NCBI RefSeq assembly: GCF_023065955.2
Contig: NW_026622808.1
Location: 38,328,475 to 38,392,474 of the forward strand
Direction of reading: 5' to 3'
Origin: Ursus arctos
Taxonomy: Eukaryota; Chordata; Mammalia; Carnivora; Ursidae
DNA length: 64,000 bases
The first letter of the stretch is position 1. Each line of letters begins with the position of its first letter. The translations under genes were made by a program, and so were the position numbers. Positions 1-12,239 of the stretch are shown here, in pieces. A model generated the notes under the pieces. It had not been told where the DNA came from and made no database searches. It was given only the letters and a program-made list of their open reading frames with translations.

Positions 1-67
1 ACCATGATCACAGCATTATTACAGCGGGAAACATTTTGGTATGGAAAATCTGTTTCATCCTGCAAAT

Positions 68-71
<4 letters not shown>

Positions 72-100
<29 letters not shown>
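72..100 (+). repeat. (TG)n microsatellite
   Basis: About 14 uninterrupted TG units. Confidence 0.97.
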
Positions 101-103
<3 letters not shown>

Positions 104-1503
104 CACACGTTAGCATGTGCTGTATGCATGTAAATCAAATTACCATGTGAGCAATAAGTCAACAATATTCCATTTTATTATTCTTGCAGCAGTGCTTTCT
201 TTGTTTAGAGTCCTAGAATCTTAAGAGAGAAATCAAAAGTGACCTGCTCAAAGAGTAATAATCAGTGATTAGAAGCTCCCACCATTTTCACATCTGTAAA
301 ATGAGGAGGTTGAACTCACTGATCCAGTTCCAATTCTGACATTCTGTGATTTTATGAATCTATTTTGTTAGTTCATATTCTACAATACTGGAACTTATCA
401 AACCACCCACAAACTAAGGGACTGTTATTTCTGAGTAGGCTGATATCCTATAAGCAAACCCGGTCACTAGGTGTTCACCCATTTAAAGAGTATGCATTTT
501 TGGTGCAAGCTAAGGGGGAATACAGACAGCACTTTGCATCACATTTGGTCTTGCAAACAAAGTGTCTTGAATAGAAATAACTAAAAATCATAGTCCCACC
601 TTTCACAATTACCAATTTTTGGGGGGGTGAGAGTGGGGGGATGTGCTGACAGCATCAAGTCTAGCCGAAACACAAGAAATACCCAGAAATGAGAGAGATA
701 ATCTAAAAGGAAGTACTGTCTGAGCCAGAGGGGGAAATATATGTCTAGAAACTACAACCTTCTGATGATGGAGAAACCAAATGCACCAAGCAAGCTTGCC
801 ACTCTACTGCATCTCAAATACAAGTAAGTTTATACAAAAGACAAGATGACTAAGGATGTGCCAGGACAAACATATTACCAGACTCCTTCACATCCATATC
901 CAGGCAGAATTTGTCTTTTAGAAGCTATCAACATTAACCAGCTTATCCTGATTTCTTCTGTAGATTAGGAAGTGGAACACAGACAAGGGCATTTCTTCCC
1001 TCCTAAGTTTCTTCACACCAGGCATTGTAGGGAAGCATATAAAGGACCAGAGGCATGCACAAATACCCCCACCCTATCCCAAAGCATTCCCTACAAGAAA
1101 TACATGCCTCGCTGGATAAAATAATATGTTTGTGTCCCATTCCTTGGTCTCTTATGGAACTCTTTCAATAAGACTGCCATGCATCTTAGAAAATCTCCTC
1201 TGTTCATCATCTCAAGGTTCTGTTTGTTCACTTCACATGCCCACTCCAGGCAACTAGAAGTAGCTTTATAGAGCCTGGTGTTAAGAAGGACCCTTATGCC
1301 AGAGCCAGACTTGGTAAGAAGATTGGCAGCATGAAGAGGTGATGAGTTGTTAGGTACAGAAGTTTGGGGAACAATGGGTAGGACTATAGAGTCTCTCTGC
1401 ATCTAGAACACTCAATCTTCACCCTTACATGCATGGTTGATCCCCTGTTCTTACAGTAGGATTTTCTTATGCATCTTCTGATCTTGAAAAACCTACTTCA
1501 TAT
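101..1503. other. Intron, little recognised
   Basis: Apart from a possible MIR core near 290-345 (catctgtaaaatgaggaggt), I see nothing I can name. Short open frames have no recognisable domain. Confidence 0.6.
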
Positions 1504-1963
1504 CTGTAGTGAGTTAAATGGTGCCTCCCCCCAAAAAATATGTCCCTGTTACAGAATTTATGAATGTGACTGTATTGGGGGGGGGGGAAAGATCTTTCTA
1601 GAGGTAATTAGGGATTTATAGATGAGATCATCCTGAAGTATCTGGATGGGCCTTAAATCCAATGATAAGGACCCTTATGAGAGACACATGGAGCAGAGAC
1701 ACAGATAGAAGAGGAAAAGAAACCAGACAAAGATGGAGGAGAGGTTGCAATTATACAGTCTGAGTCAAGAAACGCCTGGAGCCACCAGAAGTTGGAATAG
1801 ACAAGGGAAGATTCTCCCGTAGAGCCATGGAGGGAGTGCAGCCTTGCCAACACCTTGATTTTGGATAACTGGTTTCCAGAACTGTCAGACAATAATTTTC
1901 TGTTGTTTTAAGCCACCAAGGTTGCAGTAATTTATTATGGCATCCCTAGAAAACTAATACGGC
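1504..1963 (+). mobile_element. MLT1-type LTR (ERVL-MaLR)
   Basis: Shows the expected order: gagttaaatggtgcctcccc at the start, ggatgggccttaaatccaat, gagacacatggagcagagac, caccttgattttggataact, ccagaactgtcagacaataa, ttttaagccaccaaggttgc and cctagaaaactaatac at the end. It is a solitary LTR with no internal retroviral sequence beside it. It contains an 11-G run at 1577-1587. Confidence 0.9.
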
Positions 1964-4900
1964 ATCCTCTTTCATTCATCCACTCACTACCAACAACCAA
2001 TGTTCATTATTTTTTATGGGAATCCAAAGATAAATACTACCCTTGCTCTCCAGAGGCCTATGTTCTAGAGGAGTGGCATATAAACCGACAACCATGACAG
2101 AGAAGTGCAGAACTCTCCCAAACAAGTGCTGAAAGTGTTCTCATAGGATGTAACATCTGACCTGAGTCTGGGAGAATAAGTTCACAGGGGAGAAGGGGCT
2201 GCACACGATGCCCATGGGGTGGGCCAGCAGGACAGAGAGGAAGTCACCAGAGAATGGAGCCATGAAGTGAGATGACAGATCCTAAAAACTGTGTATACCA
2301 CATTAATGAGCTTGGCATGTTTTCCTGCAGGAAAGACAGGAAATCTGTGGAAAATGCCTTTCCTAAACACGTAAAAGATATATGAAGGTTTCTTTTCCTA
2401 CCTTGGTTGCACTCAAGAATTCAAAGTTCAAACTCATTCCCAATATAAACACAGCCTTTCTGTTCCAGATCCTAGATTGCCATTCCACCTTGCTAGTGAC
2501 ATTTGTAGGAACTTTTCTTCCCCTCAAAACTCTTTGCTATGTGTAATCCTAGCATTCCCCAAAGAATTTCTAGAGCAAACCAGTTCTACAAGTACTCTTG
2601 TTTGGGGGGAAAAGGACTAGAAGTGGGGTAGGGGCAAATGTTCCACGGTATAAAAAAATATATATATGGGAAATGCTCTTCCAAGAATTTACAAAATGCT
2701 CTGAGAAGTCCACTTTAACTTTGGTTAATCAGCATTACTCAAGCTTATTTACCTCTAATGCCCTCTTTCTTATAACATCCTATTAATATCCAAGGGAATA
2801 TACTGTGGAAAATGCTACACTAGAATAATGTTATTTTTTAAATGTAAGTTTAATATTATATTCTACGCTCAGCAGGTTCTCAATATACATTGTTAGTTAA
2901 GCTCACAGTCTGAATGTTTTCCCCTTTCCTACCCAGAACTCAACACCTTTATCAGAAAACATGGGCCTGAACAAATGCTCTCTGGACCACTGAGCAAGCA
3001 CGGACCAAGCACCCATCTCCAGAACACAGTGGTAGGCCCTGGAAACATAACACGTAGAAGATGTGCCCTCAAAAGTTTGACACGGCCACACATTATGCAA
3101 TATGATTTAATTCTGCACCTGACAAAATAACCACACAATAAAAGTGGGTTAGAGTAACCCCAGTGGAAGGAGATCTTTCATCTTGATTGCTAACAATTCT
3201 AAGTATTGTTTGCACAAAGGGGCAAAATAGCCTATAAAATTTGCCATTTTCAAATGCCGAATTTTGTCAGACTCATAAGAATCCCCACAAACTTGAAAAA
3301 GGGCATTTTCTGAAATATCTCCCTTCAGAAGACCAGGGCTAGGGTTTACACCCATGACATTTCTATATATCCCCTGTCATCATTAGTTACTTTCATTAGC
3401 ATTACTTAGTTGCAATATATTTATGCTTGCACCATGGTACAATAAAAGCTGTTAAAATAATCTCTTGGTTATTTCATGACTACACATGCTATAAAGATTA
3501 TAAGGAAGATGGAATTACAAGGAAAGGAGCCTAAAAACTCATTCTCTTACCTCTGACAATAGTTCTCAACATAGTAATTTTGGAGTAAATCAAATTAAGG
3601 GGTGGGGAAGAAACCTTCTTCTGTTTTTCTCTTCTTGGTACAGTTCTGAATGCAAAGTTATTTTCCAGACAGAGATGAATGGAATTCTGCTCATTCTAAT
3701 CTCTATAAAAAGTTTAAAAATAAAGATCCATTTCATTGGATAGGATGATGTCTGCTCTTGAAAAGCAGCCATTTTCTGACATGTTTGGAGATGAGTGGGC
3801 AGGCCCTGCACTTTTGGAGCTGTGGGCATGTGCGCCTCTAGACTGCACCTCCATAATCCTTTCAGACCTTAGGAAAACAGATCCTGCCAGAGTGCTTTCT
3901 GTCGCCAATGAAGACAAGAGCGCTTACAAGTTAGACAATAACAACAATATTGTAACCAAAAAAAGAGAGACTATTTTCCTTCAAAGAAATCATGTTATTC
4001 ATATATATGCCTTCACTATTCGTACAAGTTTTTGAGGGGCTACATTCTAGTCCCTCTTTAAAACAACAACATTGTGATAGTAACAAAACCTACTGCTATT
4101 TATTGAATGCCAGAAGTACTACATGCCAGCCTAAGGGTATGATGATGAGGTGGAAAGCATCATTCCTCCCCTGTTTTCTGAGAAGGGAAGTGAGCCACAG
4201 GAAAGGGAAGGACTCAGCCAATGATCCCAGATCCACTCAAAGTCAGAACTGAGGCTCATCTGTCCATCAGAATAGCCCGAACACTGGGAGACATGGGGCA
4301 TATAATGACAGACAAACAGGATCCAAGAACTCAGCTTTCTGCCTCCCAAATCAGGGTCCAGAGAAGCTATTATAGTTTTAGTGCCCCAGTAATGTAGGGG
4401 AGGAAGTCATTCATTAGAGAAGAAAATGCACTAGGTTGGAAATACTCTACCCAGCAGGAGGAAATTGGGTTGCTCTGCGCCTCAGAAGACAGAATCAAGA
4501 TGTTTGTGTTCAGACCTGCTGAGCTGAGGAAAGTAGGCTATACATGCCTCGGCCAAGGAGCATCACATCTTCCCCTCATCCTCTGCAACCTGTATTAGTA
4601 TTGGAAGGATAAAAATGGATTTTGATTGGGCTTCTTTTCAGAATAAAGTGTAAAATGAGGCACTTTCAATAACAATTGTTAACAGATCCTTGTTACCTGG
4701 ATGTTCTTACACTCATATTTTATTCAAATGTTCACTGGCTAACCTTTCCCTCCCTTAACTTCACTTACACAGACAATAAACACTGGGGCTGCAAATTAAA
4801 TGCCAAGCAGGTCAGGCCAGTAACACTCAAGAGTAAGCAGTTAGGTGGGGACTGGGCAAACTGGGGAGCACACATCTCATCCTAAGGGGCAGCCAGCCAC

Positions 4901-5636
4901 TGCCTCAGTGCCCACCCAAGGTCACTGAGAGGACATCATGACGCTGCTGAGAGCTTTACCTTACTCAACAGAAACTAGATATCTACATTATTACCTGACA
5001 TGGCATGATTTTTTCATTTCTAGCAACTTTTTTTATTCCCCAAAAGGGGGGGAAAACACAAAAGAAAGGACAATGGGTGAGCCCGGAAAACTAAGTCTGG
5101 ATTGGATTCACCTTATGGGTTTCCAGCTTGTAAAACTTCGCTAAACATAACAGTTAAAGAATGAGGAATAAGTTAAGATCATTTCATTGTTAAGCGGAGA
5201 TAGCTTAATGGAGTTATGTTTTCCAAAGAAAAGGTTTACTCTGAATTTACAATGAGACAAAGAAGAAATATGTAATTCTATGTTCTTTCTATTGATATTT
5301 TGATATTCTAACCTTCTAAAATGTTCAGGGAAAGATGGAAAGTTAGATTGAATTTCTTCTAATGAACTTATTAATACTGTTAAAAACCTATGTATTATTT
5401 ACTAAATTGGTACATTAATACTATTTTCAAACATTAATTTCACAACTTTTTTGGTCAATATTGACGAAGTTCCAGGTTTTTTGTTGAGTTTTAAAGAAAC
5501 AAACAATGAAATGAGATAGTCCTATCTTTTTCACTGGGCTGAACCTAGCAAGAATTAAATAGCAATCCCAAAGTTTGGCTACCACTTATGATAAGGAAGG
5601 TAGACAGTGCTATGGGAACACCTAAATTAATCTAGG
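1964..5636. other. Intron, no gene seen
   Basis: Unique-looking sequence with one weak MIR-like piece (4080-4260). Overlapping short open frames on both strands at 3590-4250 share no motif with any family I know. Confidence 0.6.
4080..4260 (-). mobile_element. MIR-like fragment, antisense
   Basis: ctgctatttattgaatgcca, ctgttttctgagaagggaag and cactcaaagtcagaactgag follow antisense MIR loosely. Confidence 0.55.
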
Positions 5637-5890
5637 ATAAATTAGGGAGAGCTGCCTGGAGGAGGATATTGAAGCTGAGACTGAAGGGATAAAGGTCAGT
5701 AAAAGGAAGGAAATCATGTGAGATGGAAAAGACTTCAAATCTAGAGGCAGAAAATAATGTTACTGGTTGGAGAACCCAAAAAAAGCTTGATGTGCCCACA
5801 GAGTTCAACTGACAGGGTTGATTGGGGGGCAGCAGAGAGATGAGAAAGGTGAACAGAGCCATGTTGTGGATTTGGGGTTTTATCCTGATG
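5637..5890. repeat. Unclassified GA-rich interspersed repeat-like segment
   Basis: ggagagctgcctggaggagg, gaggcagaaaataatgttac and tggatttggggttttatcct have the texture of an old interspersed repeat that also appears at 7425-8270 and 61985-62300. Family not identified. Confidence 0.4.
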
Positions 5891-5937
5891 AAAATGGAAA
5901 TGGCATAATGATATATGCCCTTAAGAAGGAGCCCTCA

Positions 5938-6081
5938 CACATATTGCATGGTGCACTGGGTGTTATATGCAAGTAATGAATGATGGAACATTGCATCAAG
6001 AACTGGAGATGTACTGTATGGTGACTAATATAACAAAATAAATATTATTAAAAAAATAAAATACAATCCCTTCCCAAAGCA

Positions 6082-6112
<31 letters not shown>

Positions 6113-6138
6113 ATTCAGTGAGATGGAAAAAAAAAAAA
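5938..6138 (+). mobile_element. 5'-truncated carnivore L1 3' end
   Basis: Contains the carnivore L1 terminal motif gcactgggtgttatatgcaa, then gatgtactgtatggtgacta and an A-rich tail with an AATA microsatellite (6081-6114). Flanks aagaaggagccctca (5923-5937) and aagtaggagccctca (6139-6153) are target duplications with one mismatch. It is about 200 bp of an element that is several kilobases when complete. Confidence 0.9.
6081..6114 (+). repeat. (AATA)n microsatellite
   Basis: About eight AAAT units within the A-rich end of the truncated L1. Confidence 0.95.
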
Positions 6139-6290
6139 AAGTAGGAGCCCTCAGCAAAGATATACCAGCACCAAAGTATCACGTGTGCACAGACAAACAC
6201 TTCCCTCCTCTAAAGAGGATGAATTCTCACTTGCTGGGTCAGCTCTCAAGCTCTCCTTTATTGTACAAAACTCAAACAATGAACCAAGAT

Positions 6291-6432
6291 AAAGGCTCTC
6301 AACCAGGACAACCTTGCCTTCCAGGGGACATTTGATAACGTCTGGAGACATTTTTGGGTGCAAGGGCATGATACCTAGTAGGTGGAACTCTCCAGCCCAA
6401 AATATCAATAGTTCCAAGGCTGAGAAACTCTG
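6291..6432 (+). mobile_element. hAT-type DNA transposon remnant
   Basis: ggctctcaaccaggacaacc, ccaggggacatttgataacg, gagacatttttgggtg and ccaaggctgagaaactctg match a familiar short mammalian MER element whose ends are inverted repeats (tctcaacc with gctgagaaa). Confidence 0.7.
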
Positions 6433-6829
6433 AAATAAGCTACCAAATAAATAAATAAATAAGTCGATCTATATATATTTTCTTAAAGGGGCAGGAGGAA
6501 AGAGGGTGAGAGATTCCAAAAAGCTGCATGACTTTGACATCAAAAGAAGTTTGCAGGGATTTTTAAAAAGTGAGAAGATACAGAATAGCTGAGTGTTAAA
6601 GAAGGAACCTGAGATAAAAAGAAAGAATGGTTGATAGGAAGCTCTGCTGTCTACTAGCCTGGTGTTGACTCACTGCAGGAAACCAATTTTTTAGATGTAT
6701 GAATTAATGAATGAACAAAAAGATGAATGAATGAATGAACTGGATCATTTAAAAGAGTCACAAGAATTGAGGATTGAGACTATGTTTGTCATTGTGACTC
6801 TGATATGACAGTAGAACCCATGTCAAGAT

Positions 6830-7245
6830 CTTAGCTGTTTGTTTCAGGAAATCTTTGCCCTTAAAGGCTATAAACCAATAAATTGACTATTAGCTTCAGG
6901 AAATTCCCATTGATCATTTTATTGGGGACAATAATCTACTCACCTGGTCAAATGATTTATTTATCAACCACAATTATTTATCATGAATCTCTTCAAGACC
7001 CTCACTTTGCTGCACTGATCAACCTTAATTTATTAAATCCCAAACTTTGGCCAATTCCAATTAGTTCTGCCTAAAAGGCCTATCTTAAACCACTTGAGCC
7101 CGAACCTCAAAGCCCTATAAATATTCCATTGCTAATTTCCCCTTCTGAGAAACTGCAAAGGCTTTGTCAAGGTGGTGTACTCCCTCACTAAAATAAGTTG
7201 CAATAAATTTAGCTGGTGATATTTTGGGGAACTCAACAGAATGGA
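6830..7245 (+). mobile_element. Possible ERV LTR
   Basis: TATA-like gccctataaatattccattg, followed about 90 bp later by gttgcaataaatttagctgg, resembles an LTR promoter and polyadenylation signal. The upstream part is A/T-rich and diverged. No internal viral sequence. Confidence 0.35.
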
Positions 7246-7424
7246 ACTACTTTTTAATTACTTTAGTTATTGGGCTATGTATCTTAGAATATGACAGGCC
7301 TGGATCACATGAGATCCTAGATATTTTTTTGAGTTGTATTACAGGACCTGTTTGAAACGCTGACCCAAACTTAAGTATCCAGCTGCACCATATCTTAAAA
7401 CATCCCCCATAGAACTTCATTAGT

Positions 7425-8270
7425 TTATTTTAAAATATTCAGAGTACCTACTGTTTTCCAGATTTTGGGAATATCAGTGAACAAAATTGCTGTCAGTCTA
7501 AGTAGGAGGAGGGAAGATGACAGGAGAAAGACAATAAATGGTAAAACACAGCAAATAATTAAAATTATAGAATGCTAGAAAATTATATAGAGCAGGGCAA
7601 GGGGAATCCTGCAGTTGGAGGGGGCTGCATTTTAAAAAGGGTAGGCCTCACTGAGAAGGTGGAGGATGCAAAGAGAATTGGCAATGTGGCAAGCCAGAGG
7701 AAAAAGAGTTCTAGGTAGAGGAAACCAGTATAAAACACCATGGGTGGGCACATGCCTGGCATGTTGGAAGAGCAGTGAGGAGGCCAGTGTGGCTGGAATT
7801 GGGTGAATGAAGGGACAAAGGCTAGGAGAAAAAGTCATAAGGCAATGGGAATGGGGTAGGGCAACAGTAAAGAGAGATCACATTGGCCTGGATGTCACTG
7901 TGAGAACTTTGGGTGAAATAAGGAGCCCCTGGAGAGTTCTGAGCTGAAGAGAGACAGGACTGGACTTACATGTTAACAGGCTCACTGTGGGGAGGCAATG
8001 GGAGAGGCAGAGAGCAGCTAAGAGGCAATCAGAACAATCCAGAAGAGAGATGATAGTGACAATGAGAATGGTGGACCAACTCCAGGAAGAGCCAAGAGGA
8101 CTGACAGGTTGGTTGAGGGATGTATTAAATAAAAAGCAGTCAACACTTAAGCTAATCAGGTCCTTCAACGTGACAGCTGGACTGTTGGACTGTTGGACTC
8201 AAGGTATGTAGGAATCAGGGTCAATCCGACCAAGCCATCCTATCATTATAGTACAACCTCAAAGAGAAAT
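7425..8270. repeat. Unclassified GA-rich interspersed repeat-like segment
   Basis: gtgaacaaaattgctgtcag, aaaaagggtaggcctcactg, aatccagaagagagatgata and gtggaccaactccaggaaga resemble a widespread old mammalian repeat. It has no protein-coding character despite short open frames on both strands. Family not identified. Confidence 0.45.
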
Positions 8271-9519
8271 GGGGAAATGATAGAAAGTTGGCATGTAATT
8301 TTAGAAAGAATGCTCAATGCAGGACTGGGTATTTCTGAGACATAAAGAAACGGACAAGGCATAATTTCAGTTCACTGACTGAGAGAATTTCTCAAAAGTC
8401 CTTTATGAAATTCCAAAGTATATCTCAATTTTTACTATAATATTTATGGGCATCCAGTTTCTTAAGAAAGTAAAGTCCCTTTTACAGTAGGGGTAGGTGG
8501 GACCCTTGAGAAGGGCCTGTCCTCTAGGTGGAAGGTTCCTAAGGAGGAACCACAGCAATCACAGCCAAGCTCAACCTGGCAACACTTCCAGATGCACAGG
8601 GAAATTACACTAGTCCTTGTAGAAAGAAGAGAAAAGACAGATGTCCACCTGTAACCAGAATGACACAATTATATATCAGATCTCTCTTGTGTGGAGGTCT
8701 ACAACTGGGAAGAAGGGACCAAAATTATTAATGTTTTACACGAATAAATAATAATTGTGCTTATTCTTTATTTCCCCTTCCCTTGCTCCAGGCATTGAAG
8801 GGGGGTTATTCTCATTTTTCTCTGGGGCCCTCCGGAGAAAATAGAGGGAACATAAAAACAGCCCCAGATATTAGGTCCATGTTTGTTTGTTTGTTTGTTT
8901 TTTTAAATGCTTAAAGGGCAGAGAGAGGAAGAAAGAAAAGTCACAGAGCTTAGAGAGTAATAAGGAGAGAGTAACAGTAGTCCTGAGTCTTCTTTCAAAT
9001 GGGAGAAATATTGCTATTGTTTATAAACTGGTGAGCTTGTTACGTTCTTTAGGATATAAAGAAAAGATTACTTTTTTAATTACTTTGGTTGCTAGAAGTA
9101 TTTCACTGACTGTGACTGAATCAACACAATGATCTGGTCAAGATGATCAGGTAATTAAGCCAAACTAATTATAGTGCTTCTTAGAACCATCCAATGCACC
9201 TAAATTTATTCTGTTGAGGTTGAAAAAATGAGAGGATGTAATTCTGGGTCTGTTGGTGGCCCCAACTTCTTACAGCATATAGCCAAAAAAGGAACAAAAG
9301 ACCAAGATGTTAAAAAGAAAAATGAAAGAAGAACAAAATGATGTTTCAGTCCCTGAATCCAGCTCTGCTTGAAGTCAGTACAACCCTGAAATTCTCAATA
9401 GTACAAATCACTAAATCCCATTTTGCCTAAACTAATTTGAAATGGGTTCCAGCTACTTGCTAGCACAAGAAGGCTCACTGATAGAAACTGCAGTCCATTA
9501 AACGTCTCAACCCCTCTTT
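8271..9519. other. Intron, no gene seen
   Basis: Nothing recognisable except a short TTTG run near 8883. Confidence 0.6.
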
Positions 9520-9533
9520 AAAATCCTCAAGCT

Positions 9534-9912
9534 ATCTTTTAAAAATCATCTGCAGGGGCGCCTGGGTGGCTCAGTCATTAAGCGTCTGCCTTCGGCTCAG
9601 GGCGTGATCCCGGAGTCCTGGGATCGAGCCCCACATCGGGCTCCTCTGCTGGGAGCCTGCTTCTTCCTCTCCCACTCCCCCTGCCTGTGTTCCCTCTCTC
9701 GCTGGCTGTCTCTCTCTCTGTTAATAAATAAATAATTTTTTTTTAAATTAAAAAAAAATCATCTGCAGCTTAACTGAATTTATTCTCTGCATCACTTTGA
9801 ATGTATTGATGACCATGTTAACATTCACAGCAGGCACAAGCTCTGGAAATTCTAAAGAAAATCTCTGGTTCATGTCCCAAATAAACAACACTAATTGCTG
9901 AATAAAAAAAAA
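9534..9912 (+). pseudogene. 5'-truncated processed retrocopy of an mRNA 3' end
   Basis: After removal of the CanSINE and one copy of its duplication, about 165 bp remain. They end in an AATAAA signal (near 9880), about 20 bp of sequence and a poly-A run (9903-9916). The block is bounded by perfect 14-bp direct repeats aaaatcctcaagct at 9520-9533 and 9913-9926. Signal, A-tail and target-site duplication together are the marks of an L1-mediated retrocopy of a polyadenylated transcript. I do not recognise the parent gene; the remaining sequence looks like 3' UTR and has no useful reading frame. An alternative is the tail of an unrecognised non-LTR repeat. Confidence 0.7.
9556..9753 (+). mobile_element. 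CanSINE (SINEC), nested in a retrocopy
   Basis: A full CanSINE with tRNA-like head gggcgcctgggtggctcag, B-box gggatcgagcccc, CT-rich middle and AATAAATAAAT tail. It is flanked by perfect 15-bp duplications aaaaatcatctgcag at 9541-9555 and 9754-9768. It interrupts an older retrotransposed mRNA end (9534-9912). Confidence 0.96.
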
Positions 9913-10094
9913 AAAATCCTCAAGCTTAATTCAATAATCTCTGACTCATAGGTTATGCTCTCAAGGTCAATATGGGATTCCACATTCACTCTCCCTACAT
10001 CCTGGTAGCCCATATATCCAACTCTATACTTTCTCAGTTCATAAAAGACAGCAGTTTATATCAAAAAGAAACCTAGATGAGCACCAAGGGACTT

Positions 10095-10215
10095 TGGGTC
10101 CTCGTCCCAGTTTTCCCATGATAGACACCTGCTCATTTGATCTGATCAAGCCACATTAACCTATCCATGCTTCAGTTACCTCATCTGAAAAATAAGGGGC
10201 TTTTAAGGACCCTGT
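10095..10215 (+). mobile_element. MIR fragment
   Basis: catgcttcagttacctcatc and tgaaaaataaggggctttta match the MIR core. Confidence 0.7.
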
Positions 10216-12038
10216 CCACCTCTGATACACTGCATTTACCCTAAAAATATTCAGGCAGCTAAGTACCAAAAAAATACTCCCTATCACCAAAGCCACCCTT
10301 CTGATTTTTTAACTACACCAAAAAATTTTACCTAAATAAAGTATAATTAATTGAAGAAAACTAAACACATGCTAAAAAAAAGTCATTGTCCAAACTTCTC
10401 ATTCTAACTTAGAACTAAAGGGAGAAACTTGAGATGTGATCCCACCCAGAGAGGAAAACCTAAATTCATAGAAAGTTATTCCTTCTAAGATGGCAACTGA
10501 AGATTTTTTTTCAAACTTTCAAGGATAAAATAATTTCCATATTAAATAAACTACTTGAGAACATAGAAAAAAATTAATTTATACTACCAAAAGACCCCAC
10601 TAATTTATACTACCAAGAAACAGATTCTGATTTTAAAACCAAGCTAGTAATATATAAAATCTTCCTTGTTAGTATAGATACAAAATCCCTAAATAAAACT
10701 AGCATATGGAATTTAAAATACTTTAAAAATCAAATAGGCTTTCACCTGGCTCCTTCAGCATAAGAACTTTTGTTAATAGAAATACCAAAAAGTAGAAAAA
10801 GACAATGAGCACTTTAATTGATGTTAAACCACAATTTAATAAAATGCAACTCTCATTCCCATAACCTTTTTTTAAAGGAAATAAAAGGTCTCTCAACATT
10901 AGAAAATGCAAAGCATAGCAAAGAATCCATATTTCCATTACTGGAGAACTCTAGGCTTTCCTATAGAAAATAGAAACAAACTAATTTAAAATAAGGACTC
11001 ACAAAAAAAGCTTTTCAAAGTATAAATACTGAAAACAAAGGGAACAAAATGTTATTATTGAAATGACCAATAATTTTTCATAATTCTTACAGTAAAAGAG
11101 TAACTGATCTGAATACAAATCTATGTTTACACACACATATATATTTCACATAAGTATATAGTGCAAAATAACATCACAAAAGATAAAACACATAGGAATA
11201 AACTTAGTAAGGGTCATAAAACCATTAAAAGTAGGGAAATATCTGATAGAATACATTATTAACTTACTTAATTACTTTAATTTGATCAATTCTCACCAAG
11301 TTAATTTGCAAATAAGTACACTTATATGTAGATTTTTAGATGACTCTTCTTAGAAATAAACAAACAAAAATAGTTCTTGAAATAAACTGGGAAAAAATCC
11401 AGTAAGCATATCAAATATCATTCTGAAAAAGGCTAGAATGAGGAGAACAGTCTCCCTTCCTATCTAGAACACAAAGTAGGGAAGCTTGAGGCAAGATACA
11501 GCAGTAATCATAAGGCTGACAGGAGAGAGAGGCTCAGAACAGCCAATGATATGTAGAAAATAAGATGAAGATGGAATCAAAAACAAAGAGGAAAGACCAT
11601 TAAATAAATTGCATTAGTATAGTCAAATGAAAAGATTTAACTTAGATTTATACTTTGCCAGATGTGCTAAAATAGACTTTAGATAGATTCTACAGAGCAA
11701 GTTTTTTTCAAATAAAGGCAAACTGGCTACATAATTATACTCTCTGCACCTAAGGGAATATGATGCAATAGTGAAAAGCATGAGGACAACTATCTTTTGG
11801 GGGCGGAATGAGTCCTTGGGCATACTGCTAACTGAAGTACATGAGGGTACACAACTACTGACATAGGACACTTCAAACTTCGATCTTAAATTATTTTGAC
11901 TTTATACATATATCCTGCTTTCAATCAATTTAGATGTGCACATAAAAATCCATAAAAATCATTCATATTCTTTGATCTGGCAATCCAAATGTTCAAAGAC
12001 ATTCACAATGAAATAGTATCTTTATCAGCAAATTTTTT
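10216..12038. other. AT-rich intron, no gene seen
   Basis: Strongly A-rich on the plus strand with many AAAA tracts. No repeat I can name until the L1 end at 12039. Confidence 0.6.
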
Positions 12039-12223
12039 TTCTTTTTTTTCTTTTTTTCATTATAATAATATTTTTTTATTATATTATATTAGTCACCATA
12101 CAGTACACCCTCGTTTTTGATGTAAAGTTCGATGATTCATTAGTTGTGTATAACATCCAGTGCACCATGCAATACATGCCTCCTTACTACCCATCACCAG
12201 CCTATCCCATTTCCCCACCCCCC
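12039..12223 (-). mobile_element. 5'-truncated carnivore L1 3' end, minus strand
   Basis: T-rich tail at left, then ttagtcaccatacagtaca and tccagtgcaccatgcaatac, the complement of the carnivore L1 3' UTR. Flanking tatcagcaaattttt (from 12023) and tatcagcaaaaattttt (from 12224) look like target duplications. Confidence 0.88.
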
Positions 12224-12239
12224 TATCAGCAAAAATTTT

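Noticed and set aside
9556..9640. tRNA-like sequence at the start of each CanSINE
   Set aside because: The heads descend from a tRNA but lack a foldable full cloverleaf and have the SINE body attached. They are not tRNA genes.
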